Positions 10,244-18,866 of a stretch of 64,000 nucleotides of DNA are shown here, piece by piece. Both the position numbers and the translations under genes were made by a program. The notes under the pieces are model-generated. The model saw only the letters and a list, made by a program, of their open reading frames with translations. It was not told the DNA's origin and did not search any database. How positions within the stretch are numbered: the stretch's first letter is position 1; the number at the start of each line of letters is the position of its first letter. Origin of the DNA: JALZKA01 sp963725035. GTDB lineage: Bacteria; Actinomycetota; Thermoleophilia; Solirubrobacterales; 70-9. The stretch spans positions 1 through 64,000 of the forward strand of contig CAVRWX010000017.1 of the NCBI GenBank assembly GCA_963725035.1. Direction: 5' to 3'.

Positions 10244-10255
10244 TCGGCGGGACGC

Positions 10256-11134
10256 TCAGGCGGGCCGCGCGCTGATCGCCCAGGTGGACGCAGGCGCAAC
10301 CACGGACCCGTCCTCCTGCACGAAATCGCCGAGCGCGGTGCGCAGGTCGGCCACGATCTTGGGCCGGATCTCGTCGATCCGGTCCCCCCACGCCCTCAGG
10401 ACCTCCGCCGCCGGCCCGAGGTCCATGTTGAACTCGACCGCCTGATCGAGGTCGTTGCCGATCCGGTAGGAAAGGTCCTGGCGCGCCAATCGGATCTCGC
10501 CGAAGCCGGCGTGAACCAGCACGTCGGTCACCGTGTCCGCGTTCGCCATCGAGAACGGGCCCGGGCCGCATTTCGGCACGTCGGACTCCTCCGGCTCCTC
10601 GAGGTATTCGGCAACCACGAGCTCTGCCCGGTGCATCACGTCGTTGTCGAGTTTTCGGCGCCAGACCACGATGTTCAGGACGCCGCCGGGCGCGAGCGCC
10701 TGGCGCACATTGCGAAGCGCCGCCACGGGGTTGGCGAAGAACATCGTCCCGAACCGCGCGAAGGCGTAGTCGAACTCCCGGTCGAAGGACTCTGTCTCTA
10801 CGTCCTGGGCCGCGAAGGTGACGTTCTGCGCTCCGCGCTCCCGCGCTTCATCGATGGCGGTTTCGATCATGCGCTCAGCGACGTCGACACCGTGGGCGCT
10901 TCCGTTCTCACCGACGATCTCGGCGAGCCGCGTCGTCGTATCGCCAAGGCCGCACCCGATGTCCAGCACGCGGTCGCCTACTGCCGGGGGCGTGAGACGG
11001 ATCGCGTTCTCGCCGTGCTCGCGCAATCCGTCAGCGACCAGGTCGCGGTACTTGATCCAGACCTCGTACAGCGGGCCGTTCCAGGCCTCGGTCGCCTCGA
11101 CGTTGTCCTCGACCTCGCGGATTCCGGACTCCAT
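10256..11134 (-). CDS. Class I SAM-dependent methyltransferase (UbiE/COQ5-like)
   Basis: A 292-residue methyltransferase. The Rossmann motif I is VLDIGCGLGDTT (about residue 55), followed by the acidic loop GVDVAERM, motif II region FDYAFARFGTMFF and the post-II helix with ALAPGGVLNIVVW. The C-terminal half resembles small-molecule methyltransferases acting on quinone- or polyketide-like substrates. The ATG at 11134 is preceded 6 nt upstream by TACAAT, suggesting a leaderless transcript. It lies 25 nt upstream of the decarboxylase gene and diverges from the acyl-CoA operon. The substrate cannot be told from sequence. Confidence 0.83.
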   Translation of the reverse strand: MESGIREVEDNVEATEAWNGPLYEVWIKYRDLVADGLREHGENAIRLTPPAVGDRVLDIGCGLGDTTTRLAEIVGENGSAHGVDVAERMIETAIDEARERGAQNVTFAAQDVETESFDREFDYAFARFGTMFFANPVAALRNVRQALAPGGVLNIVVWRRKLDNDVMHRAELVVAEYLEEPEESDVPKCGPGPFSMANADTVTDVLVHAGFGEIRLARQDLSYRIGNDLDQAVEFNMDLGPAAEVLRAWGDRIDEIRPKIVADLRTALGDFVQEDGSVVAPASTWAISARPA

Positions 11135-11140
11135 GGCTCG

Positions 11141-11146
11141 ATTGTA
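11141..11146 (-). promoter_or_regulatory. -10 hexamer TACAAT for leaderless methyltransferase mRNA
   Basis: TACAAT on the minus strand ends exactly 6 nt before the methyltransferase ATG, placing the predicted transcription start at or next to the start codon. Confidence 0.5.
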
Positions 11147-11166
11147 GACCTGGAGGCGTGAGATGA

Positions 11167-11180
11167 GCACCTTTAGGTGC
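11167..11180. promoter_or_regulatory. Palindrome GCACCTTTAGGTGC in divergent promoter
   Basis: Perfect 6-bp arms with a 2-nt centre, midway between the two divergent start codons. It is a candidate operator for the methyltransferase and/or acyl-CoA operon. The regulator is unknown. Confidence 0.4.
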
Positions 11181-11206
11181 GAAAGCAGCAGGTGTCGGTA
11201 TGCGTT

Positions 11207-11212
11207 TAGATT
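11207..11212 (+). promoter_or_regulatory. -10 hexamer TAGATT for leaderless CoA-transferase operon
   Basis: TAGATT followed by exactly 6 nt (GCGCGC) and the GTG start of the CoA-transferase gene. Confidence 0.5.
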
Positions 11213-11218
11213 GCGCGC

Positions 11219-12538
11219 GTGGCCGAGACGCTCACTCCCGCCGAGGCCGCTGCGCGCCTGCTCCCCTCCGACACCCTCGGCATCCCGCTCGCAACCGGGC
11301 AGCCGCCGGGATTCATGGCGGCCCTTGGCGAGCGCGACGACTGGCAGGACCTGAAGGTCTACGGCGCGCTCCTGGGAGTCGGGACCGCGCTCTTCAACCA
11401 CGAGAACGTCCATTACCTCTCAGGCTTCTTCGGCCCGTTCGAGCGGGCGCTCCGCGACGCGGGCGCGAACATCTCGTTCGCGGCCGCGGACTTCCGCCGC
11501 TTCGCCCCGCTGCTCGAGGAACAGAGCCCGCGCGTGATGGCGACCGCCGCCGCCCCGCCCGACTCCGAGGGCTGGTGCTCGCTCTCCCTTCACGCCGGCG
11601 GCACGTCCGCCGAGATGATCCGCGCGGCGGCCGACCCGCAGCGCCTGCTCGTGGTGGAGACCTCGCCCAACTACCCGCGCACCTTCGGCGTGCCGCCCGA
11701 GCACCTCCACGCCCTGAAGGTCGACGAGATCGACATCCTGGTCGAGGGCGAGGGCTCTCCCCTCCCCCTGCCCGATGTCGAGCCGACGGAGACCGACCTC
11801 GAGATCGCCAAGCACGCGGCCACGTTCGTGCCCGACGGGGCGACCCTCCAAACCGGCATCGGAACCATCCCCTCCGCGATTGCCACCCGGCTCGCCGACA
11901 GCGAGAAGGGCGACTTCGGCGTCCACTCGGAGATGTTCACGAACGGCCTGATGGCGCTCCACGAGGCCGGGAAGGTCTCGAACGCACACAAGGGCTGTTA
12001 CGACGGCGTCTCGGTCGCCACGTTCGCGGCCGGGTCGGAACAGCTCTACAGGTGGCTCCACGAGAACGAGGAGGTCGCGTTCCTTCCGGTTGAGATCGTC
12101 AATTCGACCGAGGCGATCGCCCGCAACCGCAAGATGATCACGATCAACGGCGCACTGGCGATCGACATCCACGGGCAGGTGGTCGCCGACACGATCAACG
12201 GCACACAGTTCTCCGGGATCGGCGGGCACGAGGACTTCATCGCGGGCCCGGCCCTCGACGTCGAGGACCGCTCGCTCCTGTGCTTCCCCGCCACCTTCAA
12301 GCCGAAGGACGGCGAGCTCCAGTCGCGCATTGTGCCCTGGTTCGAGGCGGGCGCCGTGATCACGACGCCGCGCCATCAGGTCGACGTGATCGTGACCGAG
12401 TTCGGCGCCGCCGAGCTCCAGGGCAAGACAATCCACCAGCGGGCGCTGGCGCTGGCCGCCATCGCCCACCCCGACTTCCGCGACGAGCTGATCGAAGCTG
12501 GGGAGCGGGCCACCGGCGGCCGCGCGCCGCAGGGCTGA
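11219..12538 (+). CDS. Acetyl-CoA hydrolase/transferase family protein (4-hydroxybutyrate CoA-transferase-like)
   Basis: A 439-residue family I-type CoA-transferase that would move CoA between acetyl-CoA and another carboxylic acid. The C-terminal domain holds GVHSEMFTNG, with the likely catalytic glutamate that forms the glutamyl-CoA intermediate, and GIGGHEDF, the glycine-rich CoA-binding loop. The N-terminal half is the matching Rossmann-like lobe (ATGQPPGFMAAL near residue 27). Start is GTG. It is the first gene of a rightward set with an acyl-ligase fusion and an enoyl-CoA hydratase, so it probably activates or swaps CoA on an acid degraded by this operon. Confidence 0.85.
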   Translation: MAETLTPAEAAARLLPSDTLGIPLATGQPPGFMAALGERDDWQDLKVYGALLGVGTALFNHENVHYLSGFFGPFERALRDAGANISFAAADFRRFAPLLEEQSPRVMATAAAPPDSEGWCSLSLHAGGTSAEMIRAAADPQRLLVVETSPNYPRTFGVPPEHLHALKVDEIDILVEGEGSPLPLPDVEPTETDLEIAKHAATFVPDGATLQTGIGTIPSAIATRLADSEKGDFGVHSEMFTNGLMALHEAGKVSNAHKGCYDGVSVATFAAGSEQLYRWLHENEEVAFLPVEIVNSTEAIARNRKMITINGALAIDIHGQVVADTINGTQFSGIGGHEDFIAGPALDVEDRSLLCFPATFKPKDGELQSRIVPWFEAGAVITTPRHQVDVIVTEFGAAELQGKTIHQRALALAAIAHPDFRDELIEAGERATGGRAPQG

Positions 12539-12569
12539 CCAGAGAGTGAGCAAATAGGGTTCGGAGCCC

Positions 12570-15527
12570 GTGAATCCGCTGGACGCAATCCTCGGCCCGG
12601 TTTCGCGCGCCGGGGCGGCCGCTCAGAACGCGCTCGAGGTCGCCCGCTTCGGCGGCCTGGAGACCGGCGAGGAAGCATCACCGTTCGACGTCGTCGCGAC
12701 GCGGCCGATCTACCGCCTGCGCCGCTACTTCCCGCCGGCCAAGGGTGATGACGCAGGCGCCCCGGTGATCCTGGTGCCGCCGATGATGCTCGCGGCCGAG
12801 ATCTACGACGTGTCGCCCTCTTCGACGGCCGTCGGAACCCTTCACGCTCAGGGAGTCGATCCGTGGGTCGTCGACTTCGGGGCGCCCGAGCACGAGGAGG
12901 GCGGCTTCGAGCGGACGCTCACCGACCATGTCCTGGCCGTCTCCGACGCCGTCGACCTCGTGCGCAAAGCGACCGGCAAGGACCCGCACCTCGGCGGCTA
13001 CAGCCAAGGCGGGATGTTCTGTTACCAGGCGGCGGCGCTCCGCAGGGGCAAGGGACTTGCGAGCCTGATTACGTTCGGCAGCCCGGTCGACACCGCGGCC
13101 GCCATGCCATTGGGAATTCCGGAGGATGTCGCGGCTCGCGTCGCGGACGTCCTGGCCGTAAGCCCGCTTGCACGCACAGCGGTCCCCGCATGGATGTCCC
13201 GAACGGGGTTCAGGATGCTCGACCCCGTCAAGGCGGCCCGCCAGCAATTCGACTTCGTGCGCCAGCTCCACGACCGCGACGCGCTTCTGCCGCGCGAGCG
13301 ACAGCGCCAGTTCCTCCAGGCCGACGGCTGGGTCGCTTGGCCCGGTCCCGCGCTCGCCGACTTCCTGAAGCAGTTCGTCGCCCACAACCGAATGCTGGAT
13401 GGCGGATTCGTGATCGACGAGCGGCTGGTCACCCTGGCCGACATCGAATGCCCGATCCTCACCGTCGTCGGCGAGGTGGACGAGATCGCCCCGGCGGCCG
13501 CGGTGCGGGCGATCGTCCGCGCTGCCCCGCGGGCCGAGGTCTACGAGCTCGCGCTTCGCGCCGGTCACTTCGGCCTCGTCGTCGGATCGGTATCGACCTC
13601 GACCACGTGGCCGTCGGTTGCCGGCTGGACGCGCTGGCGCGACGCCGACGCTGAGCTGCCAGACACCATCCGCCGCGTCGAGGCGTCGAGCGAGCTGGAG
13701 AACGCCGGAGCGGGTGCGACCGCGCGCGCCGGCTACGGCCTCTCGCTCGCCGGCGGGGTCGCCTCGAACCTGGCGCGATCGATGCTCTCGGGCGCCGCCC
13801 GCACCGCGTCCAGCGTGCGCGCGATCGGCTCGGAGGCCTTCTCCGAGTTGCCGCGGCTGATTCGCCTCGACCAGGTCCGGCCGCGCACGCGGATCTCGCT
13901 CGGGAAGCTCCTCGACGAGCAGGCTGACGACCACCCCGAGCAGGTCTTCTTCCTCTTCGAAGACCGCGCCCACACCCACGCCGCCGCCAAGCACCGCATC
14001 GACTCGATCGTCCGGGGCCTCATCTCTATCGGCGTCCACCAGGGCGAGCACGTGGGCGTCCTCATGGAGCCGCGGCCGACGGCGCTCACCGTCGTCGCCG
14101 CGCTCAACCGGCTTGGCGCCGTGGGCGTTCTCCTTCGCCCCGACGGGGACGTCGAGCGCGAGGCGGAGCTTGGCGAGATCGCACGCGTCGTCTCAGACCC
14201 CGAGCACATGGCCGAAGCCGGAAAGGCCGGGGTGCAGGTGCTGGTCCTGGGTGGTGGCGCCGGTCCGCGCGATCTCGGCCGCGGAGTGGTCGACATGGAG
14301 CGGATCGACCCGGACAAGGTGAAGCTTCCCGGCTGGTACAAGCCGAACCCCGGCCGTGCGCGCGACCTCGCCTTCATTCTCTTCACCGGCTCGGGCGACC
14401 GCACGCGTCCCAACCGCATCACGAACCGGCGCTGGATCCTCTCGGCGTTCGGGACCGCGGCATCCGCGTCGCTCTCCGAATCAGACACCGTCTACTCGGT
14501 CACGCCCGTCTATCACCCGTCAGGCCTCATGGTGAGCTTCGGGGGCGCGATCGCGGGTGGCGCTCGGATCGCGATGGCGCGCGACTTCGACCCCGCGACG
14601 TTCTGGGATGAGGTGCGCCGCTACGGCGTCACGGTCGGCACCTACACGTGGACGATGCTCCGGGACCTGGTCGAGGCTCCGACCAACCCGAACGAGCGCC
14701 ACCATCCCGTCCGCCTGTTCATGGGCTCCGGCATGCCGCAGGGGCTCTGGACCCGAGTCGTCGACCGCTTCGCGCCCGCCCGGATCGTCGAGTTCTACGC
14801 CTCGACCCAGGGCGAGGTGGTCCTTGCGAACGTCTCCGGCCAGAAGATCGGCGCGATGGGCCGACCGCTGCCGGGCTCTGCCCGCGTGCGGATCGCCGCG
14901 CTCGACCTGGAGGGCGGCAAGCTCAAGGCCACGGACGACGGGTTCGCGCGCGAATGCGACACGAACGAGATCGGCGTCCTGGTCTCCGAGGTCGACCCCG
15001 ACGTGAACCCGACGGCCGAGACGCCCCTTCGCGGAGTCTTCAGGGCCGACGACGCGTGGGTCGCGACCGACGACCTGTTCCGCAAGGACGCGGATGGCGA
15101 CTTCTGGCTCCTCGACTCGATCACGACGCTGATCCACACCGAGGACGGCCCGTTCGCGCCGACACCCGTTCGCGATGCGTTGTGGTCCATCCCCGCCGTT
15201 GACCTCGCCGTCTGCTTCGGCGTACCCGATCCGGACGGGGCCGAGGCGCTCGTTGTCGGAGCCGTCACGCTCCGCAAGGGTGAAAGGCTCACCATTGCCG
15301 ACCTCGAGGAAGCGCTCTCGGCTCTGCCAGAGAAGGCCCGCCCCCACTTCGTCCGTGTGGTCGACGAGATCCCCGTCACGACGTGGTACCGCCCGATCAC
15401 CTCACCACTCAAGGCCCTCGGCGTCCCCGACGGCTCAGACGGCGTCGCCTACCGGATGAACTCGGACGGCGGGTACAACAAGGTCGCCAAGCCCAAGCCA
15501 AAGCCCAAGGAGAAAGCAAGTGCCTGA
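12570..15527 (+). CDS. PhaC-like alpha/beta hydrolase fused to AMP-binding acyl-CoA synthetase
   Basis: A 985-residue two-domain protein. Residues 1-350 form an alpha/beta hydrolase related to polyhydroxyalkanoate synthase. The nucleophile box is GGYSQGG, so serine replaces the cysteine of true PHA synthases; an Asp near GEVDEIAPA and a His near RAGHFG complete a triad. Residues 440-970 are an ANL-family adenylating domain. Its usual motifs are weak: the phosphate loop reads FTGSGDRTRPN, the adenine motif reads YASTQGE, and the C-terminal catalytic Lys region reads TTWYRPITS. The tail is Lys/Pro-rich. Similar long fusions occur in mycobacteria and relatives. It overlaps the downstream hydratase by 8 bp. 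Confidence 0.83.
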   Translation: MNPLDAILGPVSRAGAAAQNALEVARFGGLETGEEASPFDVVATRPIYRLRRYFPPAKGDDAGAPVILVPPMMLAAEIYDVSPSSTAVGTLHAQGVDPWVVDFGAPEHEEGGFERTLTDHVLAVSDAVDLVRKATGKDPHLGGYSQGGMFCYQAAALRRGKGLASLITFGSPVDTAAAMPLGIPEDVAARVADVLAVSPLARTAVPAWMSRTGFRMLDPVKAARQQFDFVRQLHDRDALLPRERQRQFLQADGWVAWPGPALADFLKQFVAHNRMLDGGFVIDERLVTLADIECPILTVVGEVDEIAPAAAVRAIVRAAPRAEVYELALRAGHFGLVVGSVSTSTTWPSVAGWTRWRDADAELPDTIRRVEASSELENAGAGATARAGYGLSLAGGVASNLARSMLSGAARTASSVRAIGSEAFSELPRLIRLDQVRPRTRISLGKLLDEQADDHPEQVFFLFEDRAHTHAAAKHRIDSIVRGLISIGVHQGEHVGVLMEPRPTALTVVAALNRLGAVGVLLRPDGDVEREAELGEIARVVSDPEHMAEAGKAGVQVLVLGGGAGPRDLGRGVVDMERIDPDKVKLPGWYKPNPGRARDLAFILFTGSGDRTRPNRITNRRWILSAFGTAASASLSESDTVYSVTPVYHPSGLMVSFGGAIAGGARIAMARDFDPATFWDEVRRYGVTVGTYTWTMLRDLVEAPTNPNERHHPVRLFMGSGMPQGLWTRVVDRFAPARIVEFYASTQGEVVLANVSGQKIGAMGRPLPGSARVRIAALDLEGGKLKATDDGFARECDTNEIGVLVSEVDPDVNPTAETPLRGVFRADDAWVATDDLFRKDADGDFWLLDSITTLIHTEDGPFAPTPVRDALWSIPAVDLAVCFGVPDPDGAEALVVGAVTLRKGERLTIADLEEALSALPEKARPHFVRVVDEIPVTTWYRPITSPLKALGVPDGSDGVAYRMNSDGGYNKVAKPKPKPKEKASA

Positions 15528-16329
15528 GTTCGAAACGGTCAACCTCGAGGTCGCCGACGGCGTGGCGACGGTCGAGCTGAACCGGCCCGATGCCCTCAAC
15601 GCATGGAACCTTCAGCTCGGCGAGGACCTGCGCGGCGCGCTCGAGTCGGTTGCCGCCGACGAGGCCGTGCGCGCAGTGCTCATCACCGGCGCCGGCCGGG
15701 CCTTTTCCTCCGGTGCCGACCTGACCGAGACCCGCGAGGGCACCTCCGACTCGGTGGACGACGAGGGCAACTTCGACCTGTCCAAGCGCCTGCGCGAGCG
15801 CTACCACCCGATCATCCACGCGATCCGCGACATGCCGAAGCCGGTCGTCTCGGCCGTCAATGGGCCCGCCGCCGGGATCGGCTGCTCGCTCGCGCTGTCG
15901 GCCGACCTCATCGTCGCGGCCCATTCCTCCTTCTTCCTGCTCGCCTTCGTGAACATCGGGCTCGTGCCGGACGGAGGCTCGACCGCGTTCGTGCCGGCGC
16001 GCATCGGGCTCGCCCGCGCGGCGGAGATGATGATGCTTGGCGAGCGCGTGAGCGCCCACAAGGCGCTCGAATGGGGCCTCGTCAACACCGTCGTCCCCGA
16101 CGAATCGCTCCACAGCGAGGCCCGCGAGCTCGTCGAGCGCCTGGCGAAAGGCCCGACCCGCTCCTATGCGGGCGCCAAGGAACTTCTCAACCGCCGCGTC
16201 TACGCGGACCTGGCAGGTCAGCTCGAGGCCGAGGCGGACCAACAGCGCGCAATGGGCAAGTCCCAGGACTTCATCGAGGGAGTCATGGCATTCGCCCAGA
16301 AACGCGAACCGGAATTCAAGGGCCACTGA
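15520..16329 (+). CDS. Enoyl-CoA hydratase/isomerase family protein
   Basis: A 269-residue crotonase-fold protein expected to hydrate a trans-2-enoyl-CoA in a beta-oxidation-like pathway. Seen: NRPDALNAWN near the N-terminus, the first oxyanion loop GAGRAFSSGADL (about residue 63) and the second loop NGPAAGIGCSLALSADL (about 110). A glycine/proline-rich region follows with FVNIGLVPDGGS, where the second catalytic acid is Asp instead of the usual Glu/Asp set, and then MMLGERVSAHKALEWGLVN. Start is GTG inside the end of the fusion gene, implying translational coupling. Confidence 0.9.
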   Translation: MPEFETVNLEVADGVATVELNRPDALNAWNLQLGEDLRGALESVAADEAVRAVLITGAGRAFSSGADLTETREGTSDSVDDEGNFDLSKRLRERYHPIIHAIRDMPKPVVSAVNGPAAGIGCSLALSADLIVAAHSSFFLLAFVNIGLVPDGGSTAFVPARIGLARAAEMMMLGERVSAHKALEWGLVNTVVPDESLHSEARELVERLAKGPTRSYAGAKELLNRRVYADLAGQLEAEADQQRAMGKSQDFIEGVMAFAQKREPEFKGH

Positions 16330-16967
16330 GCGCGTCGCCGCACAACACCGCGCAGCTCGACGCCTGGGCGTGGCAGGTGCTCAGGCCGCTCTTGGACGGG
16401 CGGCCGTACCTGCCCTGGACCGAGGGCGCCATCCGCCCCGCGGCCCTCGTCGCGGTCCTCAACGAGATCGCGTTCGCAGAGCGCCGCCGGATCGTCGAGC
16501 TCGGGTCCGGTGTCTCGTCGATCGTGATCGGCCGCCTCCTCGCGCAGCGCGGCGGGAAGCTCACAGCCGTCGAGCACGTTCCCGACTGGGCTGCGCTGGT
16601 CCGCCGGCAGGTCGAGCGCGAGCGCCTTCAGGACTTCATCGACGTGGTCGTCTCCTCGCTCGAACCGCACCCTGCCAGCTGGTCGGGCGCACCGTGGTAC
16701 TCGCGCGATTCGGTCGCTCTTCTGCCCAGCGACATCAGCCTGCTGCTGATCGACGGTCCGCCCGGCTACGGCGAGGGCATGACCCACAGCCGCTATCCGG
16801 CCCTGCCGGCGCTCGCCGACCGGCTGGCCGCCGATGCCCTGGTCTTTCTCGACGACGCCGATCGCGAGCCCGAGCGCGAGATCATCGCGCGCTGGGCCGA
16901 GGAGGTCCCGGGCTGGTCGTTCGGGATCGACGACGCGAGCGGCCTGGCGGTCGGCAGCCGCAGCTAG
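16326..16967 (+). CDS. Putative class I SAM-dependent methyltransferase
   Basis: About 213 residues. IVELGSGVSSIVIGRLL (about residue 57) is the SAM-binding motif I, LTAVEHV the following acidic strand and LLLIDGPPGYG the motif II region; it ends VFLDDADREPEREI. The start is uncertain. The reading frame is open through a CTG overlapping the hydratase stop (16326), while the first conventional codon is GTG at 16377. The earlier boundary is given because AQLDAWAWQVLRPLL appears to belong to the protein. It shares its CTAG stop with the convergent kinase. Confidence 0.68.
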   Translation: MSASPHNTAQLDAWAWQVLRPLLDGRPYLPWTEGAIRPAALVAVLNEIAFAERRRIVELGSGVSSIVIGRLLAQRGGKLTAVEHVPDWAALVRRQVERERLQDFIDVVVSSLEPHPASWSGAPWYSRDSVALLPSDISLLLIDGPPGYGEGMTHSRYPALPALADRLAADALVFLDDADREPEREIIARWAEEVPGWSFGIDDASGLAVGSRS

Positions 16968-18371
16968 TCGTCCTCCTTCGCCTGTCCCGGCGGGACCTTG
17001 CCGTTCGGGTTGGCCGAGTTGCTCTCGGTCACAGAACCCTCGCCCGCGGCAGCGCGTGCCTCGTCCAGCGTCCTTTGGACAGTCTCAGTCTGGTCGCCGA
17101 ACGTCAGGCGCTTCTCCAGGTACGGGATGGCCTCGGCCGGCCGTCCGGCGAGGAGCAGCGCGTTGCCGAGGTTGTACAGGGAGTAGGCGTAGTTGATGTC
17201 GCGCGAGTCGTCGGGGTAGTAGTCCACCGCCCGCTGAAGGATCGGGATCGCCTCCTCGGGCCTTCCGGCGTCGATCAGGGCCTTGCCCTCGTGGTCGAGT
17301 GCGATGGGGTCGATGGCTCTCCGCCCCTGTGGCCGCTGGGGTCGCGGGGCCGCCCGAGCCCTGGTCGCCCGATCCCGAGCCCCGGCTCCCGCTGGACTCG
17401 GGCTCCTTGGCCGCGTCGCCGTTCGAAGCCGCCGGCTCGGATGCCGCGTTACCGCCGCCGGTGGATTCCTCGCCTCCCAAGCCGATCGCCTGCGCGATCG
17501 CGATGATCGCAACCACGGCCAACAGCGCCACGCCCGCGATGGCGGCCGGTCGCGCCGACCGTCTTTCGGCCTGGACGATGACCCTGCGTGGCGCGGGCTC
17601 ACCCGCCCAGGCACTCGCGCCTGCCGGCGGCGCCGAGCGCGCCACGGCATCGAGCTCGCCTAGAGCCGCGGCCGCGGACACGGGGCGGCCGGACACGGCT
17701 TCGGCGGAGAGGCGCTCTGAGAGCGCGAGCGTCTCGGGCGATGCGTCGTGGCCGATCGCTTCCCGCAGGACAACGCCAGCCGCGTAGAGGTCGGAGCGCG
17801 CGTCGGCCGGTTCGCCGGCCCAGAGCTCAGGAGCCATGAACTGCGCGGTGCCGGGGATCTGCCCAGTCTGCGTGAGCGAGGTGGCATCCTCGGGACGCGC
17901 GACGCCGAAGTCCGTGAGGCAAGCCGTCCCGGCCTCATCGAAGAGCACGTTCCCCGGCTTGATGTCGCGATGGACGATCCCGGCGGCGTGAATCGCCTCG
18001 AGGGCGGTCAAGAGGTCGCGTGCGAGCCGCTCCGGATCGGACGGCTCGCCCATCTCCATGCGGTCCCAGAGCGATCCGCCGGGCATGTACGCCATGACGA
18101 TGTAGGGGCGCTCGTCGCTCGCGTCGAAGTCATAGACGGACACCAGGTTCGGATGGCTGAGACCCGCGACCAGGCGAGCCTCGCGCCTGAACCGGGCGAG
18201 CCAACTCTCATCCGATGTGAGCGCCTCCGAGAGCACCTTTACCGCGACCGGGCGATCAAGCACGGTGTCGTCCGCGAGCCACACCGTGGCCGCTCCACCG
18301 ATGCCCAGGCGGGACTCCAAGACGTAGCGCCCCCCACGCAGGAGGGTGCCCTCATCGATCGTGCCGATCAT
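16964..18371 (-). CDS. Membrane Ser/Thr protein kinase with TPR-like extracytoplasmic tail (one frameshift)
   Basis: A bacterial Hanks-type kinase. The ATG start gives a catalytic domain of about 260 residues with GIGGAATV (nucleotide loop), VAVKVL (Lys), HRDIKPGN (catalytic loop), DFGVA and MAPE. A juxtamembrane linker and one TM helix (AAIAGVALLAVVAIIAIAQ, near residue 290) follow, then a Gly/Ser-rich spacer. After a frameshift near 17320 the coding signal continues as tetratricopeptide-like helices (DHEGKALIDAGRPEEAIPIL, YSLYNLGNALLLAGRPAEAI) to …GQAKEDD and the stop at 16964. The TPR part would lie outside the membrane and may sense a ligand or partner. Confidence 0.82.
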
Positions 18372-18401
18372 CGCGAGAGGGGTGTCGAGATCGTCCGAGT
18401 C

Positions 18402-18791
18402 CTAGCTCGAGCCTCCGTTCGCCGAGGTCTTGGCGGCCTTCGCCTCGGGCGTCTCGGTGGTCGCGACAGAGGTCGGCTCTTTCTCCCCCGGGTCGACGAC
18501 CACGTCCGGCTCGCCTCCCTGGGACTTCTTCCAGAACGCGACGGCGCCCGCCGCGGCGCCCGCAGCCCCAACCGCCGCGACGGCCTTGCCTTTCGTGGTC
18601 TCGAGACCAGATGGCGCGCTCTTCGTCGTCGACACCACACGGTCTCGTGCGGTCTTCGCGCCTTCGGCGACGACTTCACCGGCTGCCTGGGCGGCATTCC
18701 CGACTGCCTTCCCGGCGTCTCCCGCAACGGCGCCCGCCGCCTTGACGCGGTCAGTCGCGGTCTTCGGCTTCGAACGTTTCAAGCTGGACAT
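18402..18791 (-). CDS. Small Ala/Lys-rich protein, function unknown
   Basis: A 129-residue protein starting MSSLKRSKPKTATDRV behind an AGGGAA ribosome site. It is rich in Ala, Lys and Thr. The N-terminal half forms repeated amphipathic stretches (AGDAGKAVGNAAQAAGEV), and one Ala/Gly hydrophobic segment (AVAAVGAAGAAAGAVAFW) could enter the membrane. The C-terminus is acidic and low-complexity. The composition recalls histone-like or stress-related tail proteins, but there is no recognised domain. It sits 30 nt upstream of the kinase gene on the same strand and may be its co-transcribed partner or substrate. Confidence 0.65.
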   Translation of the reverse strand: MSSLKRSKPKTATDRVKAAGAVAGDAGKAVGNAAQAAGEVVAEGAKTARDRVVSTTKSAPSGLETTKGKAVAAVGAAGAAAGAVAFWKKSQGGEPDVVVDPGEKEPTSVATTETPEAKAAKTSANGGSS

Positions 18792-18866
18792 CTGATTTCC
18801 CTTTCGATCGTTGTTTCGGTGCTCCTGAGGCGCTACCCGCCCCCTGGCATGCGAAACTGCGTCCCC

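Noticed and set aside
17748..18848. Upstream extension of the secreted duplicated-domain protein by about 367 codons
   Set aside because: The extension lies antisense to the kinase and small protein genes; a clean signal peptide starts at 18867.
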